This document shows, in pieces, positions 36,531-46,322 of a DNA stretch of 64,000 nucleotides. Origin of the DNA: CBDFGN01 sp965247065. Its GTDB lineage: Bacteria > Bacteroidota > Bacteroidia > Cytophagales > Cyclobacteriaceae. The position numbers and the translations under genes are program-made. The notes beneath the pieces were generated by a model. The model made no database searches and was not told the origin of the DNA. It saw only the letters and a program-made list of their open reading frames with translations. Position 1 is the first letter of the stretch, and the number at the start of each line of letters is the position of its first letter. The stretch covers positions 372,001 to 436,000 of the forward strand of contig CBDFGN010000005.1 of assembly GCA_965247065.1 (NCBI GenBank), given 5' to 3'.

Positions 36531-37886
36531 CTAGAATTTATCAAGGAGTCTGCTCATCAGCTCGGTGAAATAGGCGCCGTTGTAGGGTCCATACCAGTTC
36601 ATAGTTCGTGTTTCATAAAGGTCTTCATCATACCAAAGGTCTTTGGTGACATAGCCCATGTATCCCCCGTTGAAACTGGTGATTATCAAATTCAATCCCT
36701 TTTTACGGGCTTTTTGCTCCAGGCCATCAACCAATTCCCCTGAGAAGTCGCACGGAGTGCCGAGCAATAGTATATCACCAATCTTCAGGGCATTTACATA
36801 CACTGGATGATGTCCCACCAAAAGATCAAAGAGCCAGGGCCTTATTCTGATATTCTTGGAGATCCTGAAATGTGGATCGCGTAAATCAACGGCAAGCTGA
36901 GCACTGGCCAGTTCTGAGGTGAAACCAGTTGGTACAAAATTCATCCCCAAACTAATTTGATTGGCTAGGTCCCTTGCTATTGCCCCAGCGCTTTCAAGTT
37001 CATTCTCTCCATTCATTATCGGCCCCTGGCTAGCCATTGCGCCTGCAGCAAAGGCTGCAAAATCAACCCGGGGAAGATCCTCAATGGCCTGAACAAGCAA
37101 TCCAGGGTAATCCCCGGACAATCCAAGGAATTTGGCGCTCAGGCAAGTGGCGTGAGCTGAAAAAGAGGCCAACAGGGCCGTTGAACCATCGATCTGTTGC
37201 ATCCGGACAATTCGTAGCCAAGGATCAATTTCACCCCGGCCCTTCACCAAACGATTGTACACCAGTCCATCGGTTTTGAAAGCCGCATATCCGATGCTGG
37301 CTTTTGCCTTGTGCTCGTCAGCCAGCCGGACTGCCTTTATGATTTGCATTTGGAGAGTCTCCACGAGCTTAGGATCATACTCACCAGCAAACAAGTGGCC
37401 GGTCAATCCTGAGGCCCATCCTCCGATACTGCTGTGGCTGTGAGTAGCCGTGAAAAAGCTGTTCTGGAAGCCCATTTTGTCTAACGACTCTCGCAGATTC
37501 TGGTCCACCTCCGGCGGCAGGATCAACAAATCGGCGGTGACCAGCGTTGATTTAATCCGTCCATCGTCAAAAACAAAAGCCCGTACCCAAATGGAATCGT
37601 TAACCGATACGTATTTTTTTCCTCGCCTTTTGCCATAACCTGCCAACGGCATAGTACTGCCGGGGGTGATATTTACGCGAGCCCAGCCTACCCGGAGCGT
37701 ATCCTCCCCTGAATCGGTCCTTTCGGGTTTTAGATTGTCTAATCTTTCAATAGTGTTATGATAGTAAGCTTTCTCTACATATGGGGTACGATCAACCCAG
37801 GTAAAGAGCGCGAGGAACAGGACCAGCAGGATACCAGCCATCGAACTTAGGATTTTGCCAAGATTTCTTAACCTGAGCATTGCCAA
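36531..37886 (-). CDS. neutral/alkaline ceramidase family protein
   Basis: 451 residues with an N-terminal membrane helix (about 14-33). Domain signatures: VGWARVNITPGSTMPLAGYG, a family start; FTATHSHSSIGGWAS, the His-rich zinc region; and SFSAHATCLSAKFLGLSGDYP with the second His. This matches the N-terminal catalytic domain of neutral ceramidase, but the C-terminal immunoglobulin-like domain of classical enzymes is missing, as in shorter bacterial homologues. Bacteroidota make sphingolipids, so a host- or self-lipid substrate is plausible. Operon with the MFS gene downstream. Confidence 0.8.
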   Translation of the reverse strand: MAMLRLRNLGKILSSMAGILLVLFLALFTWVDRTPYVEKAYYHNTIERLDNLKPERTDSGEDTLRVGWARVNITPGSTMPLAGYGKRRGKKYVSVNDSIWVRAFVFDDGRIKSTLVTADLLILPPEVDQNLRESLDKMGFQNSFFTATHSHSSIGGWASGLTGHLFAGEYDPKLVETLQMQIIKAVRLADEHKAKASIGYAAFKTDGLVYNRLVKGRGEIDPWLRIVRMQQIDGSTALLASFSAHATCLSAKFLGLSGDYPGLLVQAIEDLPRVDFAAFAAGAMASQGPIMNGENELESAGAIARDLANQISLGMNFVPTGFTSELASAQLAVDLRDPHFRISKNIRIRPWLFDLLVGHHPVYVNALKIGDILLLGTPCDFSGELVDGLEQKARKKGLNLIITSFNGGYMGYVTKDLWYDEDLYETRTMNWYGPYNGAYFTELMSRLLDKF

Positions 37887-37954
37887 ATCGGCTGAACCTT
37901 ACCGGAATAGCCGCGTTTAGTGTAATAATGCATATTTAGCAAATTTTTAACTCT

Positions 37955-38663
37955 TTGGATTCAAAAGACGATTCCTTTTTATTTATTCCTGACATAAGCG
38001 GATTTACTGAATTTGTAAATCAAACTGAAGTTCAACACAGTCAGCACATAATCTCTGAACTGCTGGAGTCTATAATAGATTCCAATATTTGGATCTGGAC
38101 GTTTCAGAAGTGGAGGGAGATGCGGTGTTGTTCTTCAAAAACGTACACCTGCAACCCCTTCATGAGCAGGTCGCCGAGCCCGACATAGATAAAATTGCTC
38201 GACTATCAAACCCAGTAACACAGGAAGTTTTTATTGAACGGGAGCCCATTTCTTATTCCAGTATTTGATTCGGTTGGATCTCAGATATCTGTGGAACAAG
38301 GGACTGAAAGACCTTACCCACGATGATAAGTTAAATCGGATTGGTTCAAAACATATTTGCCTGTTCGACAATGGAACTCTGGAAATTGAAACAGTTTCGG
38401 ATGGCCGGCAATCAGGGAGCACCTTGGTCTATGGCGAGAAAATATTGACCCTCCTTTTCCGTTCAGTAGCTTGGTCACTTTCTTTAACATACGGCCGGAA
38501 AAGGATGGCTCCAGTGTTCAATTGGAGATCGATTTTTGCTTACCTCGTATACTCTGGTGGCTAAGCCCCCGGTTGTGAAAAGGGGCTACGAAGCAGGCGC
38601 GAAAGGTCGCAACCTGGCTCAAGGAGGGATCGGAAAAATACGAGGGAAATTTTGCAGCCTGAC
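37955..38663 (+). pseudogene. DUF2652 family protein, broken by frameshifts and deletion
   Basis: The start reads DSFLFIPDISGFTEFVNQTE, then HSQHIISELLESIIDSNI, a clear DUF2652 (cyclase-like) beginning. After a shift the frame reads LDLDVSEVEGDAVLFFKN, matching EGDAVLFY-type text of the family, then jumps to unrelated PLHEQVAEPDIDKIARLS. Further on come RYLWNKGLKDLTHDDKLNRI and GSKHICLFDNGTLEIETVSD, then in other frames NIRPEKDGSSVQLEID and LKEGSEKYEGNF, the pattern of the C-terminal SRPBCC-like domain. At least three frame changes and a missing middle show decay. Confidence 0.75.
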
Positions 38664-38764
38664 CTGGTTCGACTTTCAAGAATTACCGCGTCTTCCATAT
38701 AAATCTTTTACTTTTCTTTTCTAAACTCTAAATTTGGAAGTCATTTCAGAATCTGAACTACCAA

Positions 38765-39063
38765 ATGGTAAGGCCAATATTAGCAGGTCTGGTATTTTTG
38801 CTACTTTTTTCTGGTCTTTGCGCCAAGCCCATTAATCCTGATGATTTTCGTCGGGCAAAGGACTCCTTTAGATTAGGCCTCTAGGATTATTCCAAGAATC
38901 AAGGTTTATTTTTATGAGGTGACCAAGGCGGTCATGAGTTAACACTGGCAGAGGCGAATTATGCAAAGGCCTAGGTTTGCGACCTATCTCGCGATTCAAT
39001 CCTCTGCCAGCTTTTTTGAACAAGCATCAAATAGAAATTTGGGACTAGACCCATTAGTAAGGT
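38765..39063 (+). pseudogene. 5' remnant of a TPR metallopeptidase gene
   Basis: From ATG 38765: MVRPILAGLVFLLLFSGLCA signal peptide, PINPDDFRRAKDSFRLGL, then TAG at 38882-38884. Later coding-like words in other frames, such as GHELTLAEANYAKA and LFEQASNRNLGLDPLVR, fit a TPR array running to the IS110-family insertion. The 3' part of the same gene resumes at 40139 as KSLEVARQFVLGNQQLTK. Thus the gene was 38765-42993 before damage. Confidence 0.65.
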
Positions 39064-40138
39064 TTTGATCGTGTTCAAAAATGTTAACCCACTTGATAAG
39101 TCTTAATGGTAAAGTTATGAATTTCAATTATTTCGTGGGCATTGATGTTTCAAAGTCAACCCTTGATTTTACGGTAGTACAAAATAGTCACAGGTTGTTT
39201 CACCTAAGAACTGCTAATAGTCTGAAAGGGATTAAGAGTTTTATCAAGAGACTTATGCAGCTGCCTGGCTACCAGCCTGACCAGGTTTTGTTTTGCCTGG
39301 AATTCACTGGGATCTATAACAATCATCTGCTCAATTACTTTGAAAAACAGCAGCTCAATGTGTGGCTGGAATCGGCCCGGCAGATCAAACAATCCCTGGG
39401 TGTTTTGAGAGGAAAGAACGATCAGGTGGATTCCTATCGAATCGCTCAATATGCCTGTCGAAACCAGGACAAAGCCCAGTTATGGAAGCCTTCTCGAAAG
39501 AAAATCCGCAATTTAAAGTTCATGCTATCACTCAGAGAACGACTGCTCAAGACTAAACTGCAGTTGGCAACTCCTTTAAAGGAGGCCTGTGGTTTCGTGG
39601 ATGATGATGTGATGCAACTTCAGAAAACTACCCTCAAACCGGTACTAGCTAACATGGAGAAAAAGCTCAAGGCTTTGGATCTGAAAATTTATGATTTCAT
39701 TCGATCCGATCAATCTTTAAATGAGCTCTTTGAGCAAGTGACTTCAGTGGATAACATTGGATCTACTATTGCAGCCCATTTCATTGCAACTACCAATGAG
39801 TTCAAAGACTTTACTGAGGCCAAGAAGTTTGCCTGTTACTCAGGGGTAGTGCCCTTCGAGTACCGATCCGGCACCAGCTACCGGGGCCGGAGTCGAGTTT
39901 CGCATCTGGCCAATAAGAAGATGAAAAAGCTCCTGCATCTGGCAGCCATGTCAGCGGTTACTCATCCGGGGGAATTAAGGGATTATTATGAACGGAAAGT
40001 GGAATCAGGGAAAAACAAAATGTCGGTGTTGAATGCGATCCGGAACAAACTTATTCATAGAGTTTTTGCTGTAGTCCGAGAAACCAGAAAATATGAAAAA
40101 ACATATACCCTGACTCTTGCTTGATCCATAGAAATCGC
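39064..40138 (+). mobile_element. IS110-family insertion sequence
   Basis: About 1.07 kb carrying one transposase. Ends are estimated from where the host TPR gene text stops (LDPLVR) and resumes (KSLEVARQ in the same frame if joined at AGG/AAA). Both ends show GATC (TTTTGATCGTG left, CTTGATCCATAG right). IS110 elements lack true terminal inverted repeats and often make no target duplication, so boundaries are uncertain by several bases. Confidence 0.65.
39081..40124 (+). CDS. IS110-family transposase
   Basis: 347 residues. N-terminal DEDD-type RuvC-like domain (YFVGIDVSKSTLDF; GKNDQVDSYRIAQYA with Asp) and C-terminal transposase_20 domain (SVDNIGSTIAAHFI, FACYSGVVPFEYRSGTSYRG, with its serine). 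ATG 39117 twelve codons in is the more usual start (MNFNYFVGIDVSK). Uninterrupted, so the element could be active. Confidence 0.95.
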   Translation: MLTHLISLNGKVMNFNYFVGIDVSKSTLDFTVVQNSHRLFHLRTANSLKGIKSFIKRLMQLPGYQPDQVLFCLEFTGIYNNHLLNYFEKQQLNVWLESARQIKQSLGVLRGKNDQVDSYRIAQYACRNQDKAQLWKPSRKKIRNLKFMLSLRERLLKTKLQLATPLKEACGFVDDDVMQLQKTTLKPVLANMEKKLKALDLKIYDFIRSDQSLNELFEQVTSVDNIGSTIAAHFIATTNEFKDFTEAKKFACYSGVVPFEYRSGTSYRGRSRVSHLANKKMKKLLHLAAMSAVTHPGELRDYYERKVESGKNKMSVLNAIRNKLIHRVFAVVRETRKYEKTYTLTLA

Positions 40139-40176
40139 TGGAAGTTGCCCGCCAGTTTGTCCTGGGAAATCAACAG

Positions 40177-42993
40177 TTGACGAAACACGAACGCGCCCGG
40201 CTACTGTTGAAGCTGGGTTCCTGGGATGAGGCCAAAGAAATAATCTTCACCGATAAATCGTCACGCATAAAGTTTTCCAGGAGGAATGATCCAATGGACT
40301 TGGTCAAGGCCCAACACCTCTATCTTGTTAATCAATATGAGGCCGCAGATGAAATCGTAAACGACATACTCAAGCGGGATAGGGAAAATCGGGAAGCGGT
40401 TGTATTGAAAGCCTGGCTTAACATTGCCGCCTGGAAACTGACAGCTGCCGAGGGGATAGCAACCTATTTAACCAATCCAAATCCAACCGATACTGAAGCC
40501 CTGCTGATTTTGGGCAAAATCAGGATCCTACAGAAGAGATATGCCGAAGCGCTGATCCTTGCTGAAAAGATACAGGATCTTGATTCCAATAGTGCCGAAG
40601 CCTATCTATTAGAATCCGAAGTATACTTTTGGAATCAGAATCCGGCAGGGGCTGAAAGACCTTTAAAAAAGACCCTTGAGCTTGACCCGTTCAACGCCGA
40701 TGCCCGGTTTAGTTATGGCTATGCGATCTGGCGACGCCGGGATGCCCGTCAGCTCAGGTTCATGGCGAACCAGTGGAATTTGGCCTTGGATCTGAATCCG
40801 CTGCACTACAAAACCCACTGGCATTGGGGCAACGGACATACAAACCTTGACTACAGTGATTATTTCCAGCCTAATGATGAAGAGGTTCGAGGTAGGTTAA
40901 GGCTAGCCGATTCTTTAGTTTCTGAGGGAAAGCTCCGGGATGCTTTGGCCCTTATTTCGCAGATTGAGAAGGAGATCGACGATTCGGTTTTGCCTGCAAT
41001 GTTAAGGGGTTCAGCCTTCTATATGTCCTACGGCCATGATCGGGATTCACATCTGGACTCCGCCCAGGCGGTATTTCTAAGCATTCTCAACCGAAAACCG
41101 CACTTTGGCCCGGCCCACAACGGCGTAGCGGCAGTGATCAAGCGAAAAAGATTGACTTATCTAGACGGCTATCCTGCTCTCGAGAATCAGATCCAAGGCT
41201 ATTCGATCGGGCAGCAAGAGTTGTTTAGCGCGGTTTTCCCTACCCTGGAATATTATCCGGGTGATAGAGTGCAGAATATGGTCTGGAGTTCTCTGCACAC
41301 AGCCAAGGCCTATTTACCTTTCCTGGGTAAGCAAAAGAAGGCCTTTGCTGTCCCTCCCCTACATGTCGACTTGGCAACTGCCATGGAGGACAATAGTTTT
41401 CGGGAGAAGACCACTTTTGACAACCGCCAGTGGATGGATATCCGCGGTGTGGGCAGCGGAGCGGCCGGAATTGAATATGTAGAACGAGGGGCTCATTTGG
41501 AGAGAAACGTGCTGCTCCATGAGTTCGTCCACCTATTTCACCTGAACGTATTCACCGACGAAGAAAAGCGGCAGGTAAGGCAGCTATTTTATAACGCCAA
41601 GGCTAGGCGGCTGACTCTGGACTATTACTCAGAGAACAATGATCATGAATACCTGGCACAAACGTATACAGCTTACTTTTCCTATCGGAAGGTGCACCCG
41701 TTAAATCATAAATCGATGAACACCCGGCCGGATCTGGAGAGCAAAGATCCGAAATTATTCTCCTTCATTCAGGATTTGGTTGCTAAGCAGAATGCCTTTA
41801 TGAGTGGTGATTCCGCCGTTTTCAAGAGTAATTGGGCGCAGGTTTATGTTAATTTATCCGAGGAGGCGAGATCCATTGAGTCAAGCTACGAAAATACCGA
41901 ATTGGCTGAGGCCTACCTTGACACAGCCTTATCGTGGGATCCAGATTATTTACCAGCTCATTTGAGTTACGCAGATTTGGAGATGAACTGCGGGCATATG
42001 TTCAAAGCCAAGGCCTGGCTCAATAGCGCCCAAAAGATCGATCCATATTATGCTCCGTTATATAATACCTACGGCCAGTTCGCTGAAGCCCTCTATGAAC
42101 AGGGCTTCATTTCAGAAGAAACTGCTATAGAAAAACAGGTGCAATTCTATTCCGATGCTTACAATCGCGAGAATGACCTTCTCATCAGTGCCGAAATAAA
42201 CCGGGATTTTCGGGAATTCTATGGCAAGCACTGCTTGTGGATTGAGGCCCTGGAGGTGGCGGAAAAGTACGTTGAAAATGCGCCGACGGTATCTTCTTAC
42301 CTGGTGGATCACCGAGACGATGCGATGGCTTTCGCCAGTTGGATTAGGGGAAGTTTGGGCTATTATGGTCCAAGCGGGAAAGTGTTTACTGATTTGATCG
42401 CCAGGAAGCCGCAGAATATTGAGTTTCAAAAGTTGTACTGCGAAATACTGGCGATTAATGGGCGTCATAAAAAGGCTATCCAGATCCTTGAGGGGGCCCA
42501 AAGATTACTCAGCTCGGCTGGAGATCTTAACGCCGACTTGATGGCTCGAATTGCTGAAATTTACCTGATTTTCGGCGATTCAGAATCGGCCCGACAGGCC
42601 ATGAAACCTATGCTTGACCGTGACCTGGACTATAGGGGAGATGACTTCAGACTGATTAGAGTTCTTACCGGGATAGGGGAGTCTGAATTGGCCGCCAAGA
42701 AACTGGAAGATCTTCAGTATGATAAATCAACTTTCAATCTGGCTGAATACAATTATACAATGGGTACATACTCGGCTTACCGAAATGATGTAACCCAAGC
42801 CAATAAGTTCTTCAGAAAGACTCTGGAATTAAATCCTTATCACCACAATTCCCGCATGGCCCTGATCAAGAATATGGCTAAAACATCTGAAAAGAATGAA
42901 GCTATTGGCTTACTACAGGAAGCCATGCAACTAGACTTACCCTGGACACCCGAATTTGCTGCAAGGGCATACGATTACATTAATGAGCCATAA
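40177..42993 (+). CDS. TPR protein with gluzincin-type metallopeptidase domain (3' part of interrupted gene)
   Basis: 938 codons from TTG 40177, open in frame back to about 40139. N-terminal TPRs (VLKAWLNIAAWKLTAAEGIA), a central peptidase-MA-like domain with HEFVH at 448-452 and a downstream HEYLAQTY that may supply the third ligand Glu, and C-terminal TPRs (KAIQILEGAQRL; VTQANKFFRKTLELNPY). Probably periplasmic or surface in origin, but the signal peptide now lies 1.4 kb upstream beyond the IS, so export of this fragment is lost unless an internal start is used. It is likely a pseudogene fragment despite the long open frame. Confidence 0.7.
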   Translation: MTKHERARLLLKLGSWDEAKEIIFTDKSSRIKFSRRNDPMDLVKAQHLYLVNQYEAADEIVNDILKRDRENREAVVLKAWLNIAAWKLTAAEGIATYLTNPNPTDTEALLILGKIRILQKRYAEALILAEKIQDLDSNSAEAYLLESEVYFWNQNPAGAERPLKKTLELDPFNADARFSYGYAIWRRRDARQLRFMANQWNLALDLNPLHYKTHWHWGNGHTNLDYSDYFQPNDEEVRGRLRLADSLVSEGKLRDALALISQIEKEIDDSVLPAMLRGSAFYMSYGHDRDSHLDSAQAVFLSILNRKPHFGPAHNGVAAVIKRKRLTYLDGYPALENQIQGYSIGQQELFSAVFPTLEYYPGDRVQNMVWSSLHTAKAYLPFLGKQKKAFAVPPLHVDLATAMEDNSFREKTTFDNRQWMDIRGVGSGAAGIEYVERGAHLERNVLLHEFVHLFHLNVFTDEEKRQVRQLFYNAKARRLTLDYYSENNDHEYLAQTYTAYFSYRKVHPLNHKSMNTRPDLESKDPKLFSFIQDLVAKQNAFMSGDSAVFKSNWAQVYVNLSEEARSIESSYENTELAEAYLDTALSWDPDYLPAHLSYADLEMNCGHMFKAKAWLNSAQKIDPYYAPLYNTYGQFAEALYEQGFISEETAIEKQVQFYSDAYNRENDLLISAEINRDFREFYGKHCLWIEALEVAEKYVENAPTVSSYLVDHRDDAMAFASWIRGSLGYYGPSGKVFTDLIARKPQNIEFQKLYCEILAINGRHKKAIQILEGAQRLLSSAGDLNADLMARIAEIYLIFGDSESARQAMKPMLDRDLDYRGDDFRLIRVLTGIGESELAAKKLEDLQYDKSTFNLAEYNYTMGTYSAYRNDVTQANKFFRKTLELNPYHHNSRMALIKNMAKTSEKNEAIGLLQEAMQLDLPWTPEFAARAYDYINEP

Positions 42994-43138
42994 ACGGCAC
43001 GCAATGCAACCACCTTTCCTGAAAACTACTTAAGATCAGATTTAGGCCAATAAGAGGCCAACCGATTTTTGAACTCCAGATTTCGGTCCATCCTCTCCGG
43101 TTTTAGTGTCAATAATACAGCTTTCTGCTGAAGGCCAT

Positions 43139-44199
43139 TTAATTCAACGCAACTCGTAATATGAACATATCGGCTGTGATAAATAGAGTCCTTTCTCCAG
43201 GGCCCAGAGCGCAGTTAGAGGTAGCCTGACCTGTCTTTAGAGTGCCCAGATGTCTGCCATCAGGATGAAATATGAACACACCGCCAGGAGCGGTTGCAAA
43301 GATTATTCCATTCGAGTTTACTTTCAGTCCATCCGGCAGTCCCTTCTCGATGCCGATCCTATCTGTCGCGTCGAAAAAGACTCTTCCGTTTTCGATTTGG
43401 CCGGTTTCCGTGACATCATAAGCCATCCAAATCGCTCTCTCGGGATCGGAATTGGCTACGTAGAGTGTCTTTTCGTCCGGAGAAAATCCTATGCCATTAG
43501 GCCGGGACAATTCATCAGTTAGAAGCTCGAGTTCACCCTGTGAGCTGTACCGATAAACTCCCTGAAAGGGATTTCCTTGGCGGGATCGTCCACATTACCC
43601 TCCAGCCCATAGGGTGGATCTGTGAAGTAAAGGTCGCCGTTGCTCTTGAAGGTGCCGTCATTTGGGCTGTTAAGTCTTTTACCTTCGTAGGTGCCCACGA
43701 TGGTTTCATAGATGGGCTCAGGGTTATCAAAATTCGACGCTAACCGCGCAACTTGACGATCCCCATGCTGACACAAGACCAGTCGGCCTTCCGGATCGAT
43801 GATCAACCCATTAGATCCAGGCTCACCTTTCCTGGCTACCTCCCCGGTATAACCAGATGGAGTCAGGTAAAGGCTGGCCCCGTTTTCCTCGTCCCACTTA
43901 TGGATTTGGTTAGGGGGAATGTCTGAAAATAACAGAAAGTCGTGGGATTCAACCCAAACAGGACCTTCGCTCCAATCATAGCCCTCGGCTAATATTTCAA
44001 GGGGGGAATCGCTTGACAAGATCCCATCGAGGTCGGGATCCAATTTCTCAATGCTGCCGAGAGATTTGGGGACGGAATTAGCGATTTCGTCTTCCCGGGT
44101 TTCATTCTGTTGATCAGCATTCTTAGGACCGGATGTACAACCGCTTAACATGGACATTATGATGGCAGGTACAATAGCTGTTTTTAGGGAATAGTGCAT
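43139..44199 (-). pseudogene. SMP-30/gluconolactonase family lipoprotein, frameshifted
   Basis: From ATG 44199 (MHYSLKTAIVPAIIMSMLSGC) a lipoprotein leader is followed by WSEGPVWVESHDFLLFSDIP, GSNGLIIDPEGRLVLCQHGD, LNSPNDGTFKSNGDLYFTDP and PYGLEG, the SMP-30 propeller with its metal-binding Asn/Asp/Glu residues. At about 43563 one base is missing: the frame runs to FIGTAHRVNSSF and stop, while adding a C gives QGVYRYSSQGELELLTDELS, joining SRPNGIGFSPDEKTLYVANS and the C-terminal blades. Reconstructed length is about 352. A TTCC to TTC homopolymer-type error is possible. An ATG at 44223 is also in frame. Confidence 0.85.
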
Positions 44200-44311
44200 G
44201 GATACGATGGAAACTTGTGACAATCACAAAAGAATCCTTATTTAGTACTTGATTAAAAATAGTAAAGGGTAGATAACTATCCTAACTCACCTGACCCTCA
44301 TCTTCAAATTA

Positions 44312-45667
44312 ATGGAAGATCCTCGAGATCCTTATGTTCTCTCACCGTCGGATATAATCAATCCCCCGACCAGCTTTCGGAAAAGGATCAAGCACCTTGG
44401 GCCCGGATTCATCTTGACCGCTTCGGTGGTTGGATCGGGGGAGTTAATTGCCACTACCGCGTTGGGAGCCCAAGCCGGATTTGTTACTTTTTGGGTTATT
44501 ATTGTGAGCTGCCTGGTCAAAGTGGCCATTCAAATTGAAATCGGCAAACACGCCATATACAGTGGCGAAACTATTCTCACCGCGTTCAACAACCTTCCAG
44601 GTCCTAAGCTTGGGAAAGCACATTGGACCGTGTGGACTTATTTTATTCTGATGCTATCTAAGTTTTCCCAGGTCGCCGGTGTACTGGGAGGGGTGGCCAT
44701 AATTATGAGCATTGCGTTTCCGCAATACTCTGTGCTGATCTGGACAGTCCTGAGCTCCATTCTCGTCGCGATCCTGGTTTTCAGGGGATACTACAGAATT
44801 CTGGAGAAAATCTCGATTTACCTCATCGCGCTTTTTACGGCTTTTACATTTGCATCCGTTTATTTCCTTCAGTTTACAGATTATGCAATTTCCCTTTCAC
44901 AAGTGCTGAGTGGGCTTGAGTTTCAATTACCCAAGGAAACCGTCGCTTTTGCTATTGCGGCTTTTGGTATCACGGGGGTTGGCGGGGATGAGTTAATGGT
45001 TTACAACTATTGGTGTCTGGAAAAGGGCTATGCCTCACACACCGGCCCCAAGTCAGATACAGCAGAGTGGCGAGCTCGGGCTCGGGGCTGGATCAAAGTC
45101 ATGGAATTGGATGCCATTTCGGCTATGATCCTTTATACCTCCGTCACGGCAGCATTTTATCTATTAGGAGCATCGGTGCTGTATGCCAGGGGAGACATTC
45201 CGGAGGGTTTTGCTATGATAGAAACGCTGTCCACAATGTATACCGAAACGCTTGGGCCACAATTCAAAACACTATTCCTGGTGGGGGGAGTAATTGTACT
45301 CTTTTCCACGCTCTTTTCAGCGCTGGCCTCATGGACCCGGCAGTATTCCGACATATTCAGTCAGATCGGTTGGATTAACTTCAGCAATATGCAGGAGCGA
45401 AAAAGATCAATCGCCATTTTGGCCTGGCTGATTCCAGCATTGTGGACTGTGATTTTCCTGTTTAGCAAATCCCCGGTGCTGCTGGTCTTATGGGGAGGTA
45501 TCGTCACCTCGGTTATTCTGTTCCTGGTCGTTTATGTTGCCCTCTATTTTAGATTCAAAAGGCTGCCAATCGCCTTCAAGCCTTCGATTTCTTACGATAT
45601 AGCCCTCTGGGTGAGTGTCATGGCGATAGCCTGGGTGGGTGGTTATGGGCTCTACCAGCTATTTTGA
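44312..45667 (+). CDS. Nramp-related transporter
   Basis: 451 residues, about eleven transmembrane helices, from an Nramp-like family (GPGFILTASVVGSGELIATT, ALGAQAGFVTFWVI). The canonical metal-binding DPGN of TM1 is replaced by SVVGSGE, and TM6 reads FGITGVGGDELMVYNYW, not MPHN-type, so divalent-metal transport cannot be assumed. Similar divergent members have been called Nramp-related and may carry other ions. The stop overlaps the convergent DinB gene by 9 bp. Confidence 0.75.
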   Translation: MEDPRDPYVLSPSDIINPPTSFRKRIKHLGPGFILTASVVGSGELIATTALGAQAGFVTFWVIIVSCLVKVAIQIEIGKHAIYSGETILTAFNNLPGPKLGKAHWTVWTYFILMLSKFSQVAGVLGGVAIIMSIAFPQYSVLIWTVLSSILVAILVFRGYYRILEKISIYLIALFTAFTFASVYFLQFTDYAISLSQVLSGLEFQLPKETVAFAIAAFGITGVGGDELMVYNYWCLEKGYASHTGPKSDTAEWRARARGWIKVMELDAISAMILYTSVTAAFYLLGASVLYARGDIPEGFAMIETLSTMYTETLGPQFKTLFLVGGVIVLFSTLFSALASWTRQYSDIFSQIGWINFSNMQERKRSIAILAWLIPALWTVIFLFSKSPVLLVLWGGIVTSVILFLVVYVALYFRFKRLPIAFKPSISYDIALWVSVMAIAWVGGYGLYQLF

Positions 45668-46180
45668 ACCCTTTGTTTGATTCAGGTCAGTATCTCCATA
45701 GTACTTAAGATCTACATTCTTTTTAGCCTTGGTTATATAGGTTATTTGGCCCACATGATAGGAGAAGTGCTCTACAACGTGTACGATAATGCTTATGCCG
45801 GATTCATTAAAGCCTTGAACACTTCTTTGTTCGATCAGGATTTCGGGAGATATTCGATCAAGCAGGAGGTTTACTTTGTCCAGCACCGTTTTAAGATCTG
45901 TTAGTAATTCACTTGCAGGGATAGGTCCGGTTTGATCGAACTCCCCTTGCCTTTTGCGATTGTCCGGTTCTCCACCTAATCCTGACAATAGCCATTGGCG
46001 AACGTTCCCGGTCAAATGAAGCACCAGGTTACCCACGCTGGCTGTGTTTTCATTGGGACGGTACCACAGCTCTTCCTGATTTAACAGGCTGAGGCATTTT
46101 TCGAGTCGAATGAGATTCTCGTTGAGCCTTCGTTGCGTTTCCTTTTTGATTTCCTCAAGAACCTTGGTTTCAAAGTGCAT
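45659..46180 (-). CDS. DinB/DUF1572 family protein
   Basis: About 173 residues from ATG 46180; a further 12-codon extension to 46216 is possible. Four-helix-bundle protein: IRLEKCLSLLNQEELWYRPN, SVGNLVLHLTGNVRQWLL with the first His, and IIVHVVEHFSYHVGQITYI with His-x3-His, the three metal ligands of DinB-like thiol-S-transferase relatives. Substrate unknown. Confidence 0.8.
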   Translation of the reverse strand: MHFETKVLEEIKKETQRRLNENLIRLEKCLSLLNQEELWYRPNENTASVGNLVLHLTGNVRQWLLSGLGGEPDNRKRQGEFDQTGPIPASELLTDLKTVLDKVNLLLDRISPEILIEQRSVQGFNESGISIIVHVVEHFSYHVGQITYITKAKKNVDLKYYGDTDLNQTKGSK

Positions 46181-46322
46181 CTTTTTCTTGGTGAGGTCTG
46201 TTATTAGTTCATCCAAACTAGAAAAGGCGGAGGGGGTTATTGTCCGATGCCAACTATTTCATGGTTGGATCCAGTTGGCCTCCGATCCCCTTCAAATCGT
46301 GAGACAGCAACAGACCAGCTCC

